Under the pieces are notes generated by a model, which saw only the letters and a program-made list of their open reading frames with translations, had not been told where the DNA came from and did no database searches. A stretch of 64,000 nt of DNA from Podospora pseudocomata (Eukaryota; Ascomycota; Sordariomycetes; Sordariales; Podosporaceae), in the NCBI RefSeq assembly GCF_035222375.1, contig NC_085888.1:3038001-3102000 (forward strand). Reading direction: 5' to 3'. The translations under genes and the position numbers were made by a program. Below are positions 1 to 11,995 of this stretch, piece by piece (position 1 is the stretch's first letter; the number at the start of each line of letters is the position of its first letter).

Positions 1-1893
1 GAGTGTAGGTCGTTCCAAGATGAATCTGTTCATAGGGGCCTGTTTCCAAAAGGGGTCTGTGTTCAAAGTGCGCCTGTTCCAAAAAATGTGGTGTTTTCAA
101 AACGAGGCTCTTTCCTTCATTTTTTCCTCTTTCCAAGGAATAGAAGACCCATCACAAAGAAAAAAAGAAAGAAAAAAAAAGAAGTCAAACTCGGCAATTA
201 AGCCAAGCAACTCACGTGGAGACTCTCTCGTTTGAAGCCGGTCCTGAAGTGGTCAGTATTGGCTCATAGAAAACAAAACACAGAAGGCCGGTAGCGGCCA
301 TCTCTCACACGAACACGATGCTTCCTATGCGCATGTCAATAATCTTAGCTTTTAACCCCTCATGATTGCACGGCTGTCATGGGAATAGGATCATCGTCAA
401 ACCTTGTAAGGGATCAGTCAGTAACATGTTCTTTATCCAAGTATAAAGCCATCCGTACCTGTGTCAAGGAGTTTGTTTTTCATTGCCACCGCATGCAATT
501 TGATCCTGACAATCCCTGGCTCCCCTTTACCCATCGGACTTTCTTGGGCTCAGTGCAGGAGTACACTCTCTTCATCGGTTGTGACTCAAAGTGCCCTTTC
601 AAGGGGGCATCCATCACTCCATCTCCAGCCATCTCCCGTAAAGTAACTGACATTGTTGACGTATGCAGGTAGCGGTCTCATTCATTTCCCAAATCTGCCC
701 AGGGATAGTCGAAGACGCAAAGTGAAAGTGGGAAGCGGCGGAAGAATGACGCAAGGGAAAAATGAGAAGCAGTACAAGTACGGATGCCGTATGGGACAAT
801 GTAATGCTCTGTCAACAATACCGTTAGCGCCCTCGCCTTACCAATATCCCCGTAAGCGTCTGGACAAGACTTACCATTCTCAAGAATGGAACCCCCGTCG
901 CAGTGAAATACATTCTCGGAGCAGGCGTGGAATCGTGAGCCCTCGTCTTTAAGTGTGGATGTGCTGCTTGGTGCTTTTGGTTGTTTGAACGACACTGGTC
1001 GAGGCTAAGAGATAGCCGACACTGAGAATTCGACTGACAAGGTTGAAGGGGCGAGCTTTGGCATGTTGTAGTCGTGCGGGGTGTAATCAGGTTAGGAGGC
1101 GACCATTGACACATATGGCCCTCTTGGGCTTGTCGAGCAGGTACCCACCCATGGTAGCACCAGTGTACAACATGGAGTAGAGCTTGATGGCGTTGGTGGC
1201 GAGAATGACACTGAAGAATGCCTGTGTTGGTCCAACTCCCCTTGGAGTAACTGCCCGTCTCTGATCTCTTGCTGCATGCATGCCTGGTGCAGCTGGAAAT
1301 TGTTTGTGGTCTTGTACGAGTTGATACGGCGGTCTTGACACTAGGACCTGATGAAGGGAGGAAATTCATTGAGATGTCTTGACACCAAAGGGCCTGTCAG
1401 GCTTCTTCCAGGCTTGGCGCGTTGACCGAGCGGACTAAAGGCGATATAGGTTTGACTGCAACGATTTGACAAAGGTGCACTCGAGATTTTGTGTAAGTAG
1501 GAAGATGCTGGACGTGGCCCCAGTTAGGTTCCAAGGCGCAAGGGACCCGAGTGATTCATCTTGGGGTTCGTCATGGATGAAACCGACCGAGTGAGAGTCT
1601 CGTCGGCCAGCACTGGCACGGTAAGTGTTGAGAAGAAGCTTTCGTATATTGCTGTCATGTAGGTAATAGCTGCACTGGAATCATTGCGTCAGGCGGCGTA
1701 TTATGGCCGGGGGTCTTGGCCGGTTGACACGTATATGATCGAGGTGATCATGCTTGAGAACAGGATGATCATGCTAGGAAAAGATACATGAATGCAGGGA
1801 TCGATCGTCAACGTTGTTGTTATGTGATGATACGAATCCGACCGCCTTCATGTTTGGCTGTTGGCAATGTAGGAAGGTTGAGTTGCCAATGAT

Positions 1894-1933
1894 TGTGTGG
1901 TGGTGTGTGGTGGTGTGTGGTGGTGTGTGGTGT
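1894..1933. repeat. GT-rich minisatellite (10-bp unit)
   Basis: The unit TGGTGTGTGG occurs three times in perfect tandem (1901-1930), with a partial copy on each side. It lies outside any supported gene. Confidence 0.85.
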
Positions 1934-2560
1934 TGGGGCGTGAAACTGTTTGTGCTTGTGTGTGTTTGTCGGCAAGGTGTGCATGAGCTGACGGGGTTTG
2001 TAAATTGGCTTCCACTTCAAGGAACAGTGTTGATGTTGTCATTGTTTTACAGCAAGTGTAAAGCCAGCTATGTAACCGATATACTGAGATTATAGTGAGA
2101 GCTAATTGCAGTGATGAATTGATGCTATATCCATGCATGCGAGATATTTCTCCTGTCTGTAGGGAGTTATTCAAAGTTTTTAACCTTGAAGGAAGGAGCC
2201 CTTTCCAGGCGACTCTCAAGACTTCAAACGGGCAGGAACACTCCTCTACTACAGAACTCTTAATTAGAAAAGCCATGGTCTTTTTGCATCTACTTTTTAT
2301 TCTAGTGGGTCGCGGACAGGTGTGTGAGAGAATAGGTGTACAGGTGGGAGTATTTTTGATGTGGCCAGCGGTGCGAAAGGCTGAGTTGAGTTATGGAACC
2401 CTATCCAAGTCGAAGTACGTGCGATCTCCTACGATGACCAAAAACAAATAGAAGCCGTAGGAATTTTGAATTGAATCAGAGTTTAGTACTAGCCAGGTGG
2501 AAAAATTTAATCTGGGTTCGATCGTGGGTCCCTGATTGATTTGCCTATTTTTTGAGCGTC

Positions 2561-2602
2561 CTTTTTCTTTTTTTTTCTTTTTTCCTTTTTTTTTTTTTTT
2601 TT
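2561..2602. repeat. T-rich tract upstream of the 2695 gene
   Basis: This is an almost pure run of T interrupted by a few C, about 95 bases before the ATG at 2695. Such pyrimidine tracts are common in fungal promoters just upstream of the transcription start; that role is inferred here. Confidence 0.6.
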
Positions 2603-2694
2603 GTTTACCTGCACTCGTTTTTTACAGAGTGTCCAGTCCTTCGGCATCACTGCGCATTTATGAGGATATACCTCGCCTCACAATATAAATTAGC

Positions 2695-4023
2695 ATGACG
2701 CTCAACCTATGGGAGATGCGCCGAAACGGCGAGCCTATCCCGCCAAAGCACATCATACTTCAGCATCTACGCGAAGGTATTGAACGCAAGAATCGACGCA
2801 GGTTAATGATGCACATGGTTGACCACGTTTGTGGCATCACTTTACCCAAATCCGACCCGAGGCATGGTGACCAGTGGGTTTGGGACTCCCCCGACCTTAC
2901 GTAGCCTCTCCCAGCAACCCATATCAGGGAATGCTTCAACAAAACAGTGCCAATATTCCTTTTCGACGGCCAAGAAAAGCGCCGTTGGGAAAATCGCTTG
3001 GTCCTTCGGGACTTAGTATTCAACTACATCTATTCCCAATGGTGCCATCCTTACCGCAGCGAAACTGACTGGGGCCAGTTCCCCGTGATGATCTTCGAAA
3101 GCGAGGAGCCAGATCCGGAGCCGCAGGACGCTGTCGATTGTTCCATCGCTCTCAACAACATCCTTTTTAATCGCCTCCAGTCTGTGCGGGAACGAGTCCG
3201 GACCTTCGCGGTGGAAAAGGCCGCCATGGAAATCAACCTTGAACATGACAACAGTGAAGAATACCATAGATTACTATACGCATACAACGAGCTGGCTCTC
3301 GAACTGGATCTGGAAGAGGGACTTTCCTCGGCCTACCTCCAGGAGGATGTCGACTGCTACATCCCTCACCCCCTCTTCGGCGCTCTCTCTCTCGTCATTC
3401 GAAGAAAAGACCTTGGCTCAAAAGGTCTCGCCGCCAACATCCCAGTCTGGATTGTGCGCACAGGGGAAGAAGGAGAAGTCAACCTAAGCACACCCATCCT
3501 CTTTGACGGCCTGATCAAGGAAGAAGCAACCCAAGTACAAGAAGCAAACCTCTGCACCATCGGCAAGCACGCCATCCGCACAACACCTTCCCGAGCCCTG
3601 AAGTTTATCTTCTCGCTCTCCGCCCGCGAAAACGCTGCCTTTGGCCAACAGCCAGACCTCTACCTCGCCACTCAACACCCTCGCCGTCTTCCCGACTGGC
3701 GAAACAAATACCTCACCCTCGCTCAAAACCTCAAGCGAGAACTAGGCGGTTACGACGGCTTTTCCCCCGCTGACCTCCCCCCAGGCCCGAGCTCAACCTG
3801 GGTGGAGAACATAACGCCAGATAAGCTCGCGGCTCACTGGTTCGCAAAAGAACAAAAGTACATCCGAGACCGCGAGGAGAAGCTGCGCAAGTCGTTGGTT
3901 GAGTTGATGGAGGAAAAAGCCTCCGGGGTGGTGGAATGGAGGTGGAACAAAATCAACCAGAGGATCCGGAGGAAGTTTGTAAGGTTGCGTATGAGTCTCG
4001 TTGTCGGTGTTTCGTATACATAG
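2695..4023 (+). CDS. Hypothetical protein, 424 aa, two exons
   Basis: Exon 1 runs 2695-2873 and exon 2 runs 2928-4023. The 54-nt intron has donor GTGGGT and acceptor ATATCAG, and joining keeps the frame (phase 2), giving 424 residues. The protein is soluble, with no signal peptide or membrane span. It has a charged N-terminus (LREGIERKNRRR), a long helical, acidic middle segment (EEYHRLLYAYNELALELDLEE near residue 170), and a basic C-terminal helix that may be a coiled coil (KEQKYIRDREEKLRKSLVELM). I do not recognise a family; it resembles lineage-specific proteins of sordariomycetes. An alternative donor at the exon 1 stop would leave a 27-nt intron, which is too short, so I prefer the 54-nt one. 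Codon use is GC3-rich like its neighbours, which supports real coding. Confidence 0.75.
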
Positions 4024-4758
4024 ACACAGACAGACACTCGATATGGGAGGAGCATATTTATTGAGCAGAGATCAAGAGCTTTAGGATAATAGTGAAGAGG
4101 ACCCTTTTCACGGGCATCTCCTCTTGACACGCGCACCCATCATCTTGTACACGCATCCTTCAGTTAATACGCGCACATGCCCTCAGCCTGCACACGTCGG
4201 TAGGCGTCCTCGGCAATGGATCCCTCGGCTTGTAAGCATATCTCTCCACTTGCACACATCAAAGCAACCCCCTTTCAGCAAGTACTCACGACACCATCAC
4301 CCCCTTGGCATCACCCACTTCATCTCAATTATCCAACCTCTTTACCATCACCGAAGACATGAAGGATAGCCCTGGGCACTGGGCATTGATTGGAGGATAT
4401 TTATGGGGCATGATCAGTGGGGCTCTGGGTGGTTAAATCAAGTCTCCGAGGGAGCATCTAGAACTGAAGAAAATCAAGGCCATCCAAGTCGATCTTTAAG
4501 ACACTCAAAACTGTACAAAAGCATATTTACTATGTTTACAATTCTGTCAACATACACCTCTCATGTTTCAAAAGCCATCCCTTAAAAAGCCTCTTCAACC
4601 CCAACCCCCCCCCCTCCATATCTCCAAAAACCACCCCAACATCCCTCAAACATATATTCAGCGCTCTAGAAAGACATAAACATGTTTCTACACCGCCACA
4701 ATGCATTTATCACCCTCCACCCTTCCTCTCCCCATGTTCCTTGAAAACTCCTCTCCTT
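4024..4758. other. Convergent intergenic region
   Basis: This stretch separates the 3' ends of the 424-aa gene (+) and the NPC1-type gene (-). It is pyrimidine-rich on the plus strand, has many stops in all frames and contains nothing I would call a gene. It presumably holds both 3' UTRs. Confidence 0.6.
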
Positions 4759-7700
4759 TCAAGCATCAGCATCCGAATCCGACTCCTCCTCCGGCATCAA
4801 AGCCCTATACCTCCGACTAGTCAAATCAGCCTCCAACCCCCCCTCACTCTCCGGATCAACCCACCCCTCCCCCCCACCCAAGCTCAACGCCACCGGCAAG
4901 AAAACCAGCGCATGGCTCGCCGCAAAAACAACCAGCGCAACCCAAACCCTAAAGTAATAAATCTCAAAAATCTTGCTCCTCGTAAAAGCCAGCACCGTCA
5001 CCCCCAAAATCTTGGTCACCGTGATCCCCGAAAAGACACTCCCCCCCACGTTCGCCAGCGCCGTCCACGCCCGCGCATCCCGACCACGGAACCTGTTCTT
5101 GGCACGCTCCATATATCTTCGGGAGGGGAACATGAACGCCCTTGCGATGTGGGCGCAAAACTCAACGGCTATGCCGACGCAGATGATGAGATTGACGAGG
5201 GAGACTGCGTTGAGGGACACGCCCATTACGGCCATGGCGCCGATGATGTCGACGATGGCCATGATGACTGTCAGAGTTACCACCGCGGCGGTGAGGACGG
5301 AGCCGAGGAGGATGCTGGAGACGATGAAAACGATGCCGACGGCGGAACTGAGCAGGGCAGTGGTGAGACCGACGATGCTGGCGTATTGGTCAAAGAAGAT
5401 GTAAAAGAGACTATAAGGGAAGACATCAAGGCCCGTGCTCTCGCTGATGTCGGAGGCGATGCGGCGGGCAGAGGCCATGGCTTTGATGAAGTCTTCTTGG
5501 CTGCGGAGGGGGCGATGGCTGGTGCGGAAGTGACTGGCTGGGATGGTGTTGCGTGCCGAGTCAACCACCACGGCCGATCCGTAGGAAGCTTGTCCACCGA
5601 GAGGGCAGTCCTCGTCGGTGGGCGCGCTGAGAAATCTCTTGAGATAATAAGTAAACTCCTCGCCCTCGGGCATGCCAGAGAGGGTGATGTTCCAGGCAGG
5701 GTTGCGCTTGGCAAAGCAGGGCTTCCGGCGATCGACACAGCAAGCTTCATTGTCAGGGTTCAACCACTGGAAGAAGTCGTCAATCCAGCTGGCAGTGGGA
5801 GTAGAGACATAGGAGACCTCGGCGCGCTTCCGCTCTTGCTCAAGGATGTTGGTCAAGGACAGTTGCTCGCAAGTCGTGTAGCGAGCACAAATCTTCTGCT
5901 GCTCAGACCGCTTGGTGCCGTTGAACTCTCGAGTGACAAAGTAAACAGGAGGCCCAGCTTCCATGTAGGCATAGAGATCATTGAAGTATGGGATAAGATA
6001 CGAGTCATCGGGGATTGCCACACGCTGGTCTAGCCCAAGCTCAACTTCGGGGAGCAGGGCAACACCGGCAGCGAATATGCCAAGAAAGATGGCAACGACA
6101 GCGGCCTTGGTCTTTTTACCCAACAGCCTTGGTGCATAGGTCTTCCTGATAAACTGCTGCAGGTAGCTTTCTGGCGGCGACTCGTAATATCTGGCCCCAG
6201 GACTCCCATTGTTGCCGCTCAGATGAATTCGAGCAGACTTGACTTGAATGCACGGGAAGCAATCGGCACGAGAATCTTCAGCCCGGATCTGGTTGAGCGC
6301 CAGAACCGAAATAAACATGGTGACTTGGAGGATGGCGTTGATGAAAACGGCGCCGGCAGCGTAAATGGCAAAGTTCCGAACGGCAGGCATGCCAACGAAG
6401 GCGCCCAAAGCGAAGCAGATGGTCTCGGTGATGGCAGAAAAGAGAATCGAGGGGCCCATCCGCCCAAGTGCCCGCGACACCCGCTGCTCGACCATGTCGT
6501 CTGGGTGGCTCAAGTTGACGCGCTCAAGTTCGTGAACGATCAAGAAGATGTTGTCGACACCAACGGCGAGCACAATGAAGGGGATGACATCGACAATAAT
6601 CAGTGTGGCCTTGAGCCCTGCCCAGGAAAAGAGACCAATGGACGCAGTGATGGACATCAGGACGATGAGGATACCGACCACACCGAGAGTGAACTTGGAC
6701 TCCACCAATGCCAACGAGGGGTTATTGATGAACTCCCTAAAGGATAAGGTTGTCGAGCCGAGGGCAACGGACGCATAGAGGAACATGGCAATGTAGCTGA
6801 TGACAATGATCTTGGCGTCGGTGTTGGTAGACTTGTTGAGCTCCTGTTCCAGGCTGATCTCAGTAGAGAAAGAGAGGCGAAGGCCACGCTCCTTGGCCTC
6901 CTCTTGAAGCAACAAAAGACGCTGTTTGAGTGCCTCTTCCCAGTCCATGGCGAGCTCGGCGTCAAAAGATCCTTCGGCGTGATTGTTGAGCACCCATGTG
7001 ACCGTCATGGCAGTCGCCTCTGTCGGGTCCTCGGAGCCCTTTGGGTAACCGCCCAAAATCATGGAAGGCTCGAGAGGCTGGCCATACTCGGGGCGGCATT
7101 CGACAGGCGACTGAGCACACTGCCGCAGAGTCTTTTTCCAGCCGTCTGGACTGACCTGATCCGGATCGTTCTGGAAGTATGCAGCCACAGACTGAACCAC
7201 ACAAGCGCTGCCAGTAGGCTTGAGGCACAGGTTCTGGAAAGAGCTGTCAAACTGCGGTCCCTTGAGCTTCCTGACGCTCTCCTCTACCTCCATCCACCAG
7301 AGCAGCGTCTCGTAACTGAGAACTGGGCCAGGTCCTTCGGGGTTGGTGTCGTTGACGAGGAAAACCTTCTCAGCCCGGTAAAAAGGCCCGAACTGAGTGT
7401 CGAAGAAGGCCTTCTCCTGAGCTGCAGCAGAAGTTGGGCTCACCCACAGACGAGCTGGGTCTTGTTCAATATCGAACTTTAACCAACCAGCACTGAGAAT
7501 CATGACGACAATAACACTGGTGAGGATGGTAATCGCCGGGAACCTAGCCGCGGCGTGTCCTAGTCTGCTGAAGGCGGCATCGCACCAGGTGTTGATGATG
7601 TATGTCTTTTGCGGGCGATCGAGCATGGCGGGGTTTTGTGTCAAATCTCCTTCATCCTCATCATCACTCGGCGCAGCATCTGTCAATAACCTAAGCCTTT

Positions 7701-8595
7701 CGCTCCTGCGCTTAGCATGCTTTCTCCAAGCAACATTTCCAACCACCAGAACAGCTGCCAAGAAGAGCAGAGCGGTGTAGGTAAAGATAGACGCAAACGA
7801 CAAGCATGGCAGAGCACCGACGTAGCATGATCCCGCCTCTTCGACATCTGGAAGCTCGGGGCAAACCGCAGGGCAATCGATACAGGCGCAGCGGAAGTTT
7901 GGGTCCTCGTCATTGCACTTTTTCGGTACCATCGGCCGTGGCTTCATATCACGTTCAGGGTAGTCGACTGGGAAGTTGATCTGGAATGGCGAACCGCCCA
8001 GTCTCTCTTGCCCAAGGAACTTGAGCAGTTGTGTGTAGTTTTTGGCACCGCCTCCAATCAAGTCCATCGCCCTCGAGTTTGTTGGACCGAACTTGACATC
8101 CTTGCAACTTTCGTAGAAACCTGTCCCGTACTCCTTGGATATTAACTGATCCAGTTCTGTCACCAGCGTCTTTCCTCCCTTTTCCATTGTTTTCGTCACA
8201 TTGATGAACAACGACTGGTCGGGGGAGCAGGTAAAGGTGCAGAACATGTTGAAGAAGTTGTCCTTGCATGCCGGGCACGACGAAATGATCTGGTTGGCGG
8301 TCTGGAGGTTTGACTTGAGAGCGTCGACCTGCTCGGCATCGCAACATACTGGGCCCTCGCTCCATTTTGGACCGCAAAAGTCTACCAGCTGTTTGCGCAG
8401 CTTATCGTCAGGCTGCTCGGCAAGGCCATTGTCGAGGCAAGGTAGTTGAGAGCCAAAGAAGCTCTTGGAACCACAATGTCCGCGAATTGCGCAGCGACCG
8501 GCTTCGTGTTTCGGGGTGTAGCTAGCGTCGACGGCCGTGCTGAGTGCGGTGAGTAAGAGTCCGCCCGATGCGAACAGCTGCGATAGCTTCGTCAT
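4759..8595 (-). CDS. ncr1: NPC1/Ncr1-type intracellular sterol transporter
   Basis: This single exon encodes 1278 residues, the usual NPC1 size. NPC1 proteins sit in the vacuolar/lysosomal membrane and export sterols. I chose the ATG at 8595; the open frame extends 20 codons upstream but without an ATG. In order: signal peptide (about residues 1-24); luminal Cys-rich N-terminal sterol-binding domain (to about 265, with CCDAEQV, CPACKDNF and CRPEYG-like Cys pairs continuing into the middle domain); first membrane helix (about 267-290); acidic cytosolic loop; second helix (about 353-371); middle luminal domain; sterol-sensing domain (about 595-765, including DVIPFIVLAVGVDNIFLI); another luminal domain from about 850; and a second permease-like helix bundle near the C-terminus. 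The tail is acidic (EEESDSDADA). The family assignment is secure; the substrate is inferred from the family. Confidence 0.95.
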   Translation of the reverse strand: MTKLSQLFASGGLLLTALSTAVDASYTPKHEAGRCAIRGHCGSKSFFGSQLPCLDNGLAEQPDDKLRKQLVDFCGPKWSEGPVCCDAEQVDALKSNLQTANQIISSCPACKDNFFNMFCTFTCSPDQSLFINVTKTMEKGGKTLVTELDQLISKEYGTGFYESCKDVKFGPTNSRAMDLIGGGAKNYTQLLKFLGQERLGGSPFQINFPVDYPERDMKPRPMVPKKCNDEDPNFRCACIDCPAVCPELPDVEEAGSCYVGALPCLSFASIFTYTALLFLAAVLVVGNVAWRKHAKRRSERLRLLTDAAPSDDEDEGDLTQNPAMLDRPQKTYIINTWCDAAFSRLGHAAARFPAITILTSVIVVMILSAGWLKFDIEQDPARLWVSPTSAAAQEKAFFDTQFGPFYRAEKVFLVNDTNPEGPGPVLSYETLLWWMEVEESVRKLKGPQFDSSFQNLCLKPTGSACVVQSVAAYFQNDPDQVSPDGWKKTLRQCAQSPVECRPEYGQPLEPSMILGGYPKGSEDPTEATAMTVTWVLNNHAEGSFDAELAMDWEEALKQRLLLLQEEAKERGLRLSFSTEISLEQELNKSTNTDAKIIVISYIAMFLYASVALGSTTLSFREFINNPSLALVESKFTLGVVGILIVLMSITASIGLFSWAGLKATLIIVDVIPFIVLAVGVDNIFLIVHELERVNLSHPDDMVEQRVSRALGRMGPSILFSAITETICFALGAFVGMPAVRNFAIYAAGAVFINAILQVTMFISVLALNQIRAEDSRADCFPCIQVKSARIHLSGNNGSPGARYYESPPESYLQQFIRKTYAPRLLGKKTKAAVVAIFLGIFAAGVALLPEVELGLDQRVAIPDDSYLIPYFNDLYAYMEAGPPVYFVTREFNGTKRSEQQKICARYTTCEQLSLTNILEQERKRAEVSYVSTPTASWIDDFFQWLNPDNEACCVDRRKPCFAKRNPAWNITLSGMPEGEEFTYYLKRFLSAPTDEDCPLGGQASYGSAVVVDSARNTIPASHFRTSHRPLRSQEDFIKAMASARRIASDISESTGLDVFPYSLFYIFFDQYASIVGLTTALLSSAVGIVFIVSSILLGSVLTAAVVTLTVIMAIVDIIGAMAVMGVSLNAVSLVNLIICVGIAVEFCAHIARAFMFPSRRYMERAKNRFRGRDARAWTALANVGGSVFSGITVTKILGVTVLAFTRSKIFEIYYFRVWVALVVFAASHALVFLPVALSLGGGEGWVDPESEGGLEADLTSRRYRALMPEEESDSDADA

Positions 8596-9505
8596 CGTGC
8601 GCGATAAGGCCGCTCGGCGGCGGGCTGACAGAGGGGCTGATAGAGCCGTCAACAAACGGTGGGGATATCGATATTTCGTGCTCTGTATTGCAAAGTATCA
8701 CAGATCCCAAAAGCAGTCGTAAAACTGCTCAGGGAAAAGCGAGCGGTGATGATGAAGAATCGGGTGTTGTGTTGAATGTTGGGGGAGTTGGGGATGGCCG
8801 AGAGGAAGGAGCGGCGGATGCAGCTGGTGCCTCGCTGCGTTGGCATCCAATGCCGTCATGCGTCGCAGAATGGCCGACGCCGATTGGCTGCGTTGTTCTG
8901 GGGAAGCCACCAAACCGTATTGGGAAGTCTGTGCCTGAGGATCGATCCGTGATGGGGTGGCTGGAGCGATGCCAAGACGGCTTGTCTGCAGTCAGTCATC
9001 TGTTACTCTGTAATTAGTAGACATTCATCTATATCAGTTTGACGATATACAAGAACCATATATCTGGTGTTTGTACTGTCGACAGCCTTGAGATATCTTT
9101 GTGTGATTATAAACGCATTTTTCCGGGCTGTGGTAAAGGAGCACAAAGTGGAAATGTCCGCTAGCCCATGCTTGTGACCTGGAACTAACCTACCATCATG
9201 GCCTCATGGAGGGTTTCGTCTGCAGTCGTTGGGCCATCTGCCCGACCAAATGGTCGGTTCGCATACTGCATTTCAAACGTTGATGATGGTATCTCTAATT
9301 ACATGACGCTCATGCCATCAAAACACTGTCCAGAATACCAACATTATCAGCTCACTCCTCCAAAAAGTTCCCTCGCTATACTACCCAGACAATGCCCGTT
9401 CATCTCATCATGACCGTATATCCCAACAAACGCCGCTCCCATATTATCAACCAGACAAACCAGTATGCACACATATCCCGACAGAGCGCCGTAACAATCC
9501 AACAA
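8596..9505. other. NPC1 leader and spacer to the Smr gene
   Basis: The first few hundred bases are probably the NPC1 promoter and leader, since transcription runs leftward from here. The rest lies between that leader and the 3' end of the Smr gene. I see no supported ORF; the short frames lack domains and plausible starts. Confidence 0.55.
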
Positions 9506-10875
9506 TCATACCCTTCCCCTAATATGGAATGAGCCTGTCAAGGTCTCAACCCTCCATCCGTCATTCTTCAGCATGGCTCCAACAGCCTGACGCAAGCGTG
9601 AAACCCCGCCGGCAGAGTGCCTCCCAAGACCAGTGACCACAGTAAAGCCCGGATCTCTTGCTTCTGCTGCCCGGTTTTCTCCGAGATTGTTCCACCACCT
9701 CCAGACATGCTCCCTCGCGATGCGAACACCGTCCAGAACGTGAACCCCGTGAAGATCAACCATGATGGCTGTGCTTTGCTGTCGAGCACGTTCATCTGCG
9801 TATTCCGAAGCTTGTCTGAACGCTACACTGGCCTGTTCCCGCGCTCGTTCCACGTACACCACCGCGCCTTGCCTTGCAAGAGGTCCTTGGCGTCGAAGCG
9901 AGGCTGCTGAATGCAGGTGAGAGGTTCCGAAGTCCAATTGAGGTGTAGGTGATAGAATTGCCGCAGTCTTCTTCGATGCTGGTGATGAGCTGGTATTGAT
10001 AGCCGGTAATGAATATGGTTGTATGCGCTTTGGTGTTGCCCGGCCTGAGGATGGCTGAATGAAGTCTCTTGCGCCGTGAAGCTCTTCGCCGTCGGTTGCT
10101 ACCGACGTTGCTTTGTAGTTTACTGCCAACACATTCTTCTTTGGTAATCCTTTCCGACGTTTGCCTTTTCCTTTGGGAGGGTACTGTACATTGTCGCCCA
10201 CAAAGAATGCATCGATGCCTTTCGTGATATCGCCCGAGTCCTCGAGAAACTGTCGGTTGAGCAAATCGTCAAATGTACGGTTCAAGTCGCCACCATTCTC
10301 CCCGAGAATGCGCCTAAGAGTGTGCTCGGTAAACCGGTCAATGAAGATCCCTCGAAGCTCTGCGATCTTGTGGTCCTCGGTGAAAGTTGCCGGGTCGACA
10401 AGGATCTGGTTCTCAAGAGAGTCAGATGAAAAGTCAGAAGGCGATGTGCCGGTGTAGTCACCGCCTGAACCATCTGAGATGCGATTGTCGCTTGCCGTTG
10501 TCGCATCGTCAAGACGAGGCTCATCCAGGTCCGGCACACTGAATCCGAGGCCTGATGGATCAAATCCGGTGGCCGCTTCCGCGGTTGCGCTCTCCGCCAG
10601 TCCTCTCAGGACTCTCGTGATCTCATCATAGTCTTTCTCAATGTCATAGTCCTGAGTCAGAAGGATAATCAGGGATTCTTCCAACACTGAACCAAAGTCA
10701 TCCTAATAACAAACAGAAGGGTAAGTTTTTTGCATTTATATTTACACCCGTGAGTTGTGTCTCGGTGAGACATGGCATTGGAGAGACGGAATGAAGAAGC
10801 ACTTACAATCAGCTGTTTGCGGTTCCGCTCGGCGCATGTTTGTGTGCCCGCGTCGAGCGGGCCATTTCCCCCCAT
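9506..10875 (-). CDS. CUE and Smr domain protein, 421 aa
   Basis: Exon 1 is 10807-10875 and exon 2 is 9506-10702. The 104-nt intron (GTAAGT to TTATTAG) is phase 0. I chose the ATG at 10875 because the frame upstream begins only with GTG. The N-terminus reads as a CUE-like ubiquitin-binding helix bundle (QLI joined to DDFGSVLEESLI). A second helical segment follows around FIDRFTEHTLRRILGENGG, then a basic linker. A DUF1771-type helical region (SLRRQGPLARQGAVVYVERA) leads into a C-terminal Smr domain with the signature DLHG and the GLGRHS motif. Smr domains are nucleases or nucleic-acid binders related to the C-terminal domain of MutS2. In fungi this domain combination resembles Cue2-like proteins that cleave mRNA at stalled ribosomes; that function is inferred from architecture only. 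Confidence 0.88.
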
Positions 10876-11995
10876 CACGGAACAATGTGTCTAGGTTCAA
10901 ATAAGAAACAAAATAAGCTTTACACTTCAACCGCTATATAGCGCTGCCTGTTGCCAAAAAAACAACACCATGTTGCAGTGGAGTGGAACGGAGCTGTGAT
11001 TGAGGGCTGTGGGGTTTGTGGATGTTGTCGACGACAAACGGAATCCTTATCTTATCAGTTCCAGCCCAACCCTGTGTAACAGCGCACAGACCAGGGTTGA
11101 TTGAGCATCCATGATGAAGAGGAGAAGCTTTTTATGAGCAATGTATTAATATGATATGATGTAGACCATTGAACTGGTCAAAATAGCTTCTTAATGATGC
11201 AGCTAAACTGGACATGTTTTTTTCTCTGCCATTAGAGATTTTGGGACCGCCTTGTGTCTGCCGGACGCAACGCTATGTGACGGACCGGAGCATGTTCAAC
11301 AGCGCGTCATCCCCACAGTCCAACGGCTGCTTCTCCAACCTGAAAGTCAGGTCGACCAATGCTCCTGGAGAACAAAGAGGTTATCTTTGTGGCACCCTTT
11401 CTGATACCTTCTGGCTGCCAGCTTCCCTTTATTCAGCCCTGAAGATATGAATCACATGACCCGCCATGCGCCAAGTCAGAACCGAAGGCCATGGGACGAA
11501 CAGCTGGGGCGATCTATCTGTGGCGTCACTGTGCAGCAGTCCAGTTTTAACATCACAACGTCCACAAATACCGTTGTCCAGGCGACTTGAATAAACAGAG
11601 AGGTTCATACCTCGCTCTCAGTAACAAGTTTCTCTGGACACATCGCATGTTTACAGCATGAACATTTGTCATCTGCCACCACATATCCAAGAGACGAAAA
11701 AACTAATGACATGAAACTATGAGCTGTCATCGGCCGACTCGTGGTCGCTGAAGATCGGACGCCCCGCGCCGCCCGATAACCCGACAGGGGTAACAGGCAC
11801 GCTGTTCCTGTTCCAGCTTGACAGCACCTCCCTCGGCACCCATTCCAGGTTCTCAACCACGCGTTTCCGGAAATTCGCCGGACGAGGACACGAGAGGAAA
11901 ACTTGTAAATAGCTGCTTATCCCCGCCTGGACTTTGTTTGCACCTTTTGCCAGGACATCTTTTAGGACAAGTCCTATGCCAAGACATACAAAGTG
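10876..11995. other. Bidirectional promoter region, Smr gene and amidase
   Basis: The Smr gene is transcribed leftward from here and the amidase rightward, so this 1.1-kb stretch holds two divergent promoters. Small frames at 11214-11450, 11605-11856 and 11717-12055 show no domain and no conserved pattern. No repeat stands out. Confidence 0.55.

Larger units (their letters stand above)
1..2694. other. Left-edge region without a supported gene
   Basis: No open frame here has convincing splice structure, a recognisable domain or a typical start. The most protein-like piece lies on the minus strand around 1087-1250, where one frame reads through a hydrophobic segment containing SVILATNAIKLYSMLYTG and ends near 1087, but its upstream frame is broken and no clean exon structure emerged. 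The region also holds a GT-rich minisatellite and, near 2561-2602, a T-rich tract that probably belongs to the promoter or leader of the gene starting at 2695. Confidence 0.5.

Noticed and set aside
4741-6033. 430-codon plus-strand frame opposite the NPC1-type gene
   Set aside because: It is the antisense of a conserved GC3-rich coding exon, has an Arg/Pro/Asp-biased composition and no domain; a typical shadow frame.
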